A stretch of 64,000 nt of DNA, from positions 62,001-126,000 of the forward strand of contig JAZJXO010000001.1 in assembly GCA_040390855.1 (NCBI GenBank), in the 5' to 3' direction. Below, piece after piece: positions 63,346 through 64,000 of this stretch. Below the pieces are notes generated by a model that saw only the letters and a list, made by a program, of their open reading frames with translations, did not search any database and was not told the origin of the DNA. The stretch's first letter is position 1, and each line of letters begins with the position of its first letter. Source of the DNA: Parvibaculum sp040390855. Its GTDB lineage: Bacteria; Pseudomonadota; Alphaproteobacteria; Parvibaculales; Parvibaculaceae. Made by a program: the position numbers and the translations under genes.

Positions 63346-64000
63346 TTACTGGCTGACGCGCAGGTTTGACAGAGCCTGAGCAATCGACTGGAAGACGGAG
63401 GTTAGCTGGCTTGCGTTGGTCACGCTGAAATATTTGCCCGCATCGGAGGCGCAGTTCTTCAGCAGCGTCCCATTTCCGTCCATCACACGGATTGTATAGA
63501 CGATGACACCCGACGCTTTAATCGCTGTGCAAAGGCTTGCAGTACGGCTGTCAATACTACTCGAATTTGAGGTGAAACGATTTTCGGTATTTTCACCGTC
63601 CGTCAGAAAGACGATGACCTTATCCATATTCGACGCAGGGGCGGCAGCGGCAGACAGCGTTGCGTTCTGCGTCACCATATTCCAGCCCCAAACCATACCA
63701 ATCGTTGTGTTGGTGTTCCCGTTTGCTTCCAGGTCATCAATCTTTTTCTTTAGGGCTGTCCAGTCCGTGCTCAACGGCATCAGACTTTCCGAGTAGCAAT
63801 CATCATTGTCGGCTGGATATCTCGACAAGTCGGTAATCGTAATGGGCATAGTTGCACTGATGTCGTAATTTTGATCACGGTCGATCACACAACCCTTCCA
63901 GGTACTTGAATTAATCGAATATGCCTTATCAGAGCAGGTATATGTGCCATTCCACTTGCTGCCCGTGCAGGTCTGTGTTTTAGGCGTCGTCCAATTCCAT
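63346..64000 (-). CDS. TadG-like pilus protein with von Willebrand A domain (partial, 5' end outside window)
   Basis: The frame is open from 64000 down to the stop at 63346, so about 217 C-terminal residues are seen; the start is beyond the window. It reads SSTWKGCVIDRDQNYD and ends with a vWA-type segment: DKVIVFLTDGENTENRF (MIDAS strand and DGEN), SLCTAIKASGVIVYTIRVMD and YFSVTNASQLTSVFQSIAQALSNLRVSQ. TadG/TadE-like proteins of alphaproteobacteria share this GCVxDRDQ region. It probably anchors or regulates pilus assembly. A GTG at 63888 in this frame is not the real start, since coding runs through it. Confidence 0.85.
   Translation of the reverse strand, partial: WNWTTPKTQTCTGSKWNGTYTCSDKAYSINSSTWKGCVIDRDQNYDISATMPITITDLSRYPADNDDCYSESLMPLSTDWTALKKKIDDLEANGNTNTTIGMVWGWNMVTQNATLSAAAAPASNMDKVIVFLTDGENTENRFTSNSSSIDSRTASLCTAIKASGVIVYTIRVMDGNGTLLKNCASDAGKYFSVTNASQLTSVFQSIAQALSNLRVSQ

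Overview
The window looks like a chromosomal segment of an alphaproteobacterium, most likely a Hyphomicrobiales/Rhizobiales-like lineage; the genus cannot be fixed by eye. The evidence is the GC-rich coding sequence (about 57-60 percent where counted), the order rnpA-yidC-engB-argB, the recR/ybaB/dnaX group behind a small SRP RNA, a cycM-type cytochrome next to kdsB-pheA, DUF1036, DUF2336 and DUF3035 proteins, and a Caulobacter/Rhizobium-type cpa/tad pilus locus. I see no insertion sequence, prophage, CRISPR array, tRNA or rRNA. Coding density is very high and many neighbouring genes overlap by 1-8 bases.

Layout. 0.1-5.2 kb: RNase P protein, YidC, EngB, ArgB and a DUF1036 protein, all forward. 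5.2-17.5 kb: mostly reverse; a DUF2336 protein, MutL, glucose-6-phosphate isomerase, then the probable operon ileS-lspA-DUF3035 lipoprotein-active M16 peptidase-inactive M16 partner; a HAD nucleotidase sits forward between them. 17.7-25.4 kb: accessory metabolism and envelope genes (periplasmic PheC-type dehydratase, thioesterase, XRE-cupin regulator divergent from a class III aminotransferase, GNAT and SDR pair, OmpA-like lipoprotein, glutathione peroxidase, and a TipF-like protein with a degenerate EAL domain). 25.6-40.5 kb: housekeeping (dapD-dapE-murI forward; def-fmt-truA reverse; rmuC; pirin; ffs-dnaX-ybaB-recR reverse; nudC; an unknown membrane protein; kdsB-pheA reverse; membrane-anchored cytochrome c).

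40.7-51.0 kb is the most interesting metabolic block. Two tandem paralogous family-5 solute-binding proteins (one with a Sec-type, one with a Tat-like leader) lie ahead of yejB-yejE-yejF. A MarR regulator overlaps a leaderless SH3-NlpC/P60 peptidase, and an M17 aminopeptidase lies alongside. Together they suggest uptake and cytoplasmic breakdown of peptides, plausibly cell-wall muropeptides.

51.9-64.0 kb is a tight-adherence (Flp/Tad) pilus locus. It holds a 53-residue Flp pilin, prepilin peptidase CpaA, CpaB, secretin CpaC, lipoprotein CpaD, CpaE, motor ATPase CpaF, TadB and TadC (all reverse), convergent TadD, a Crp-like regulator, a stand-alone secretin-N-domain protein, and the 3' part of a TadG-like von Willebrand-type protein that runs off the right edge.
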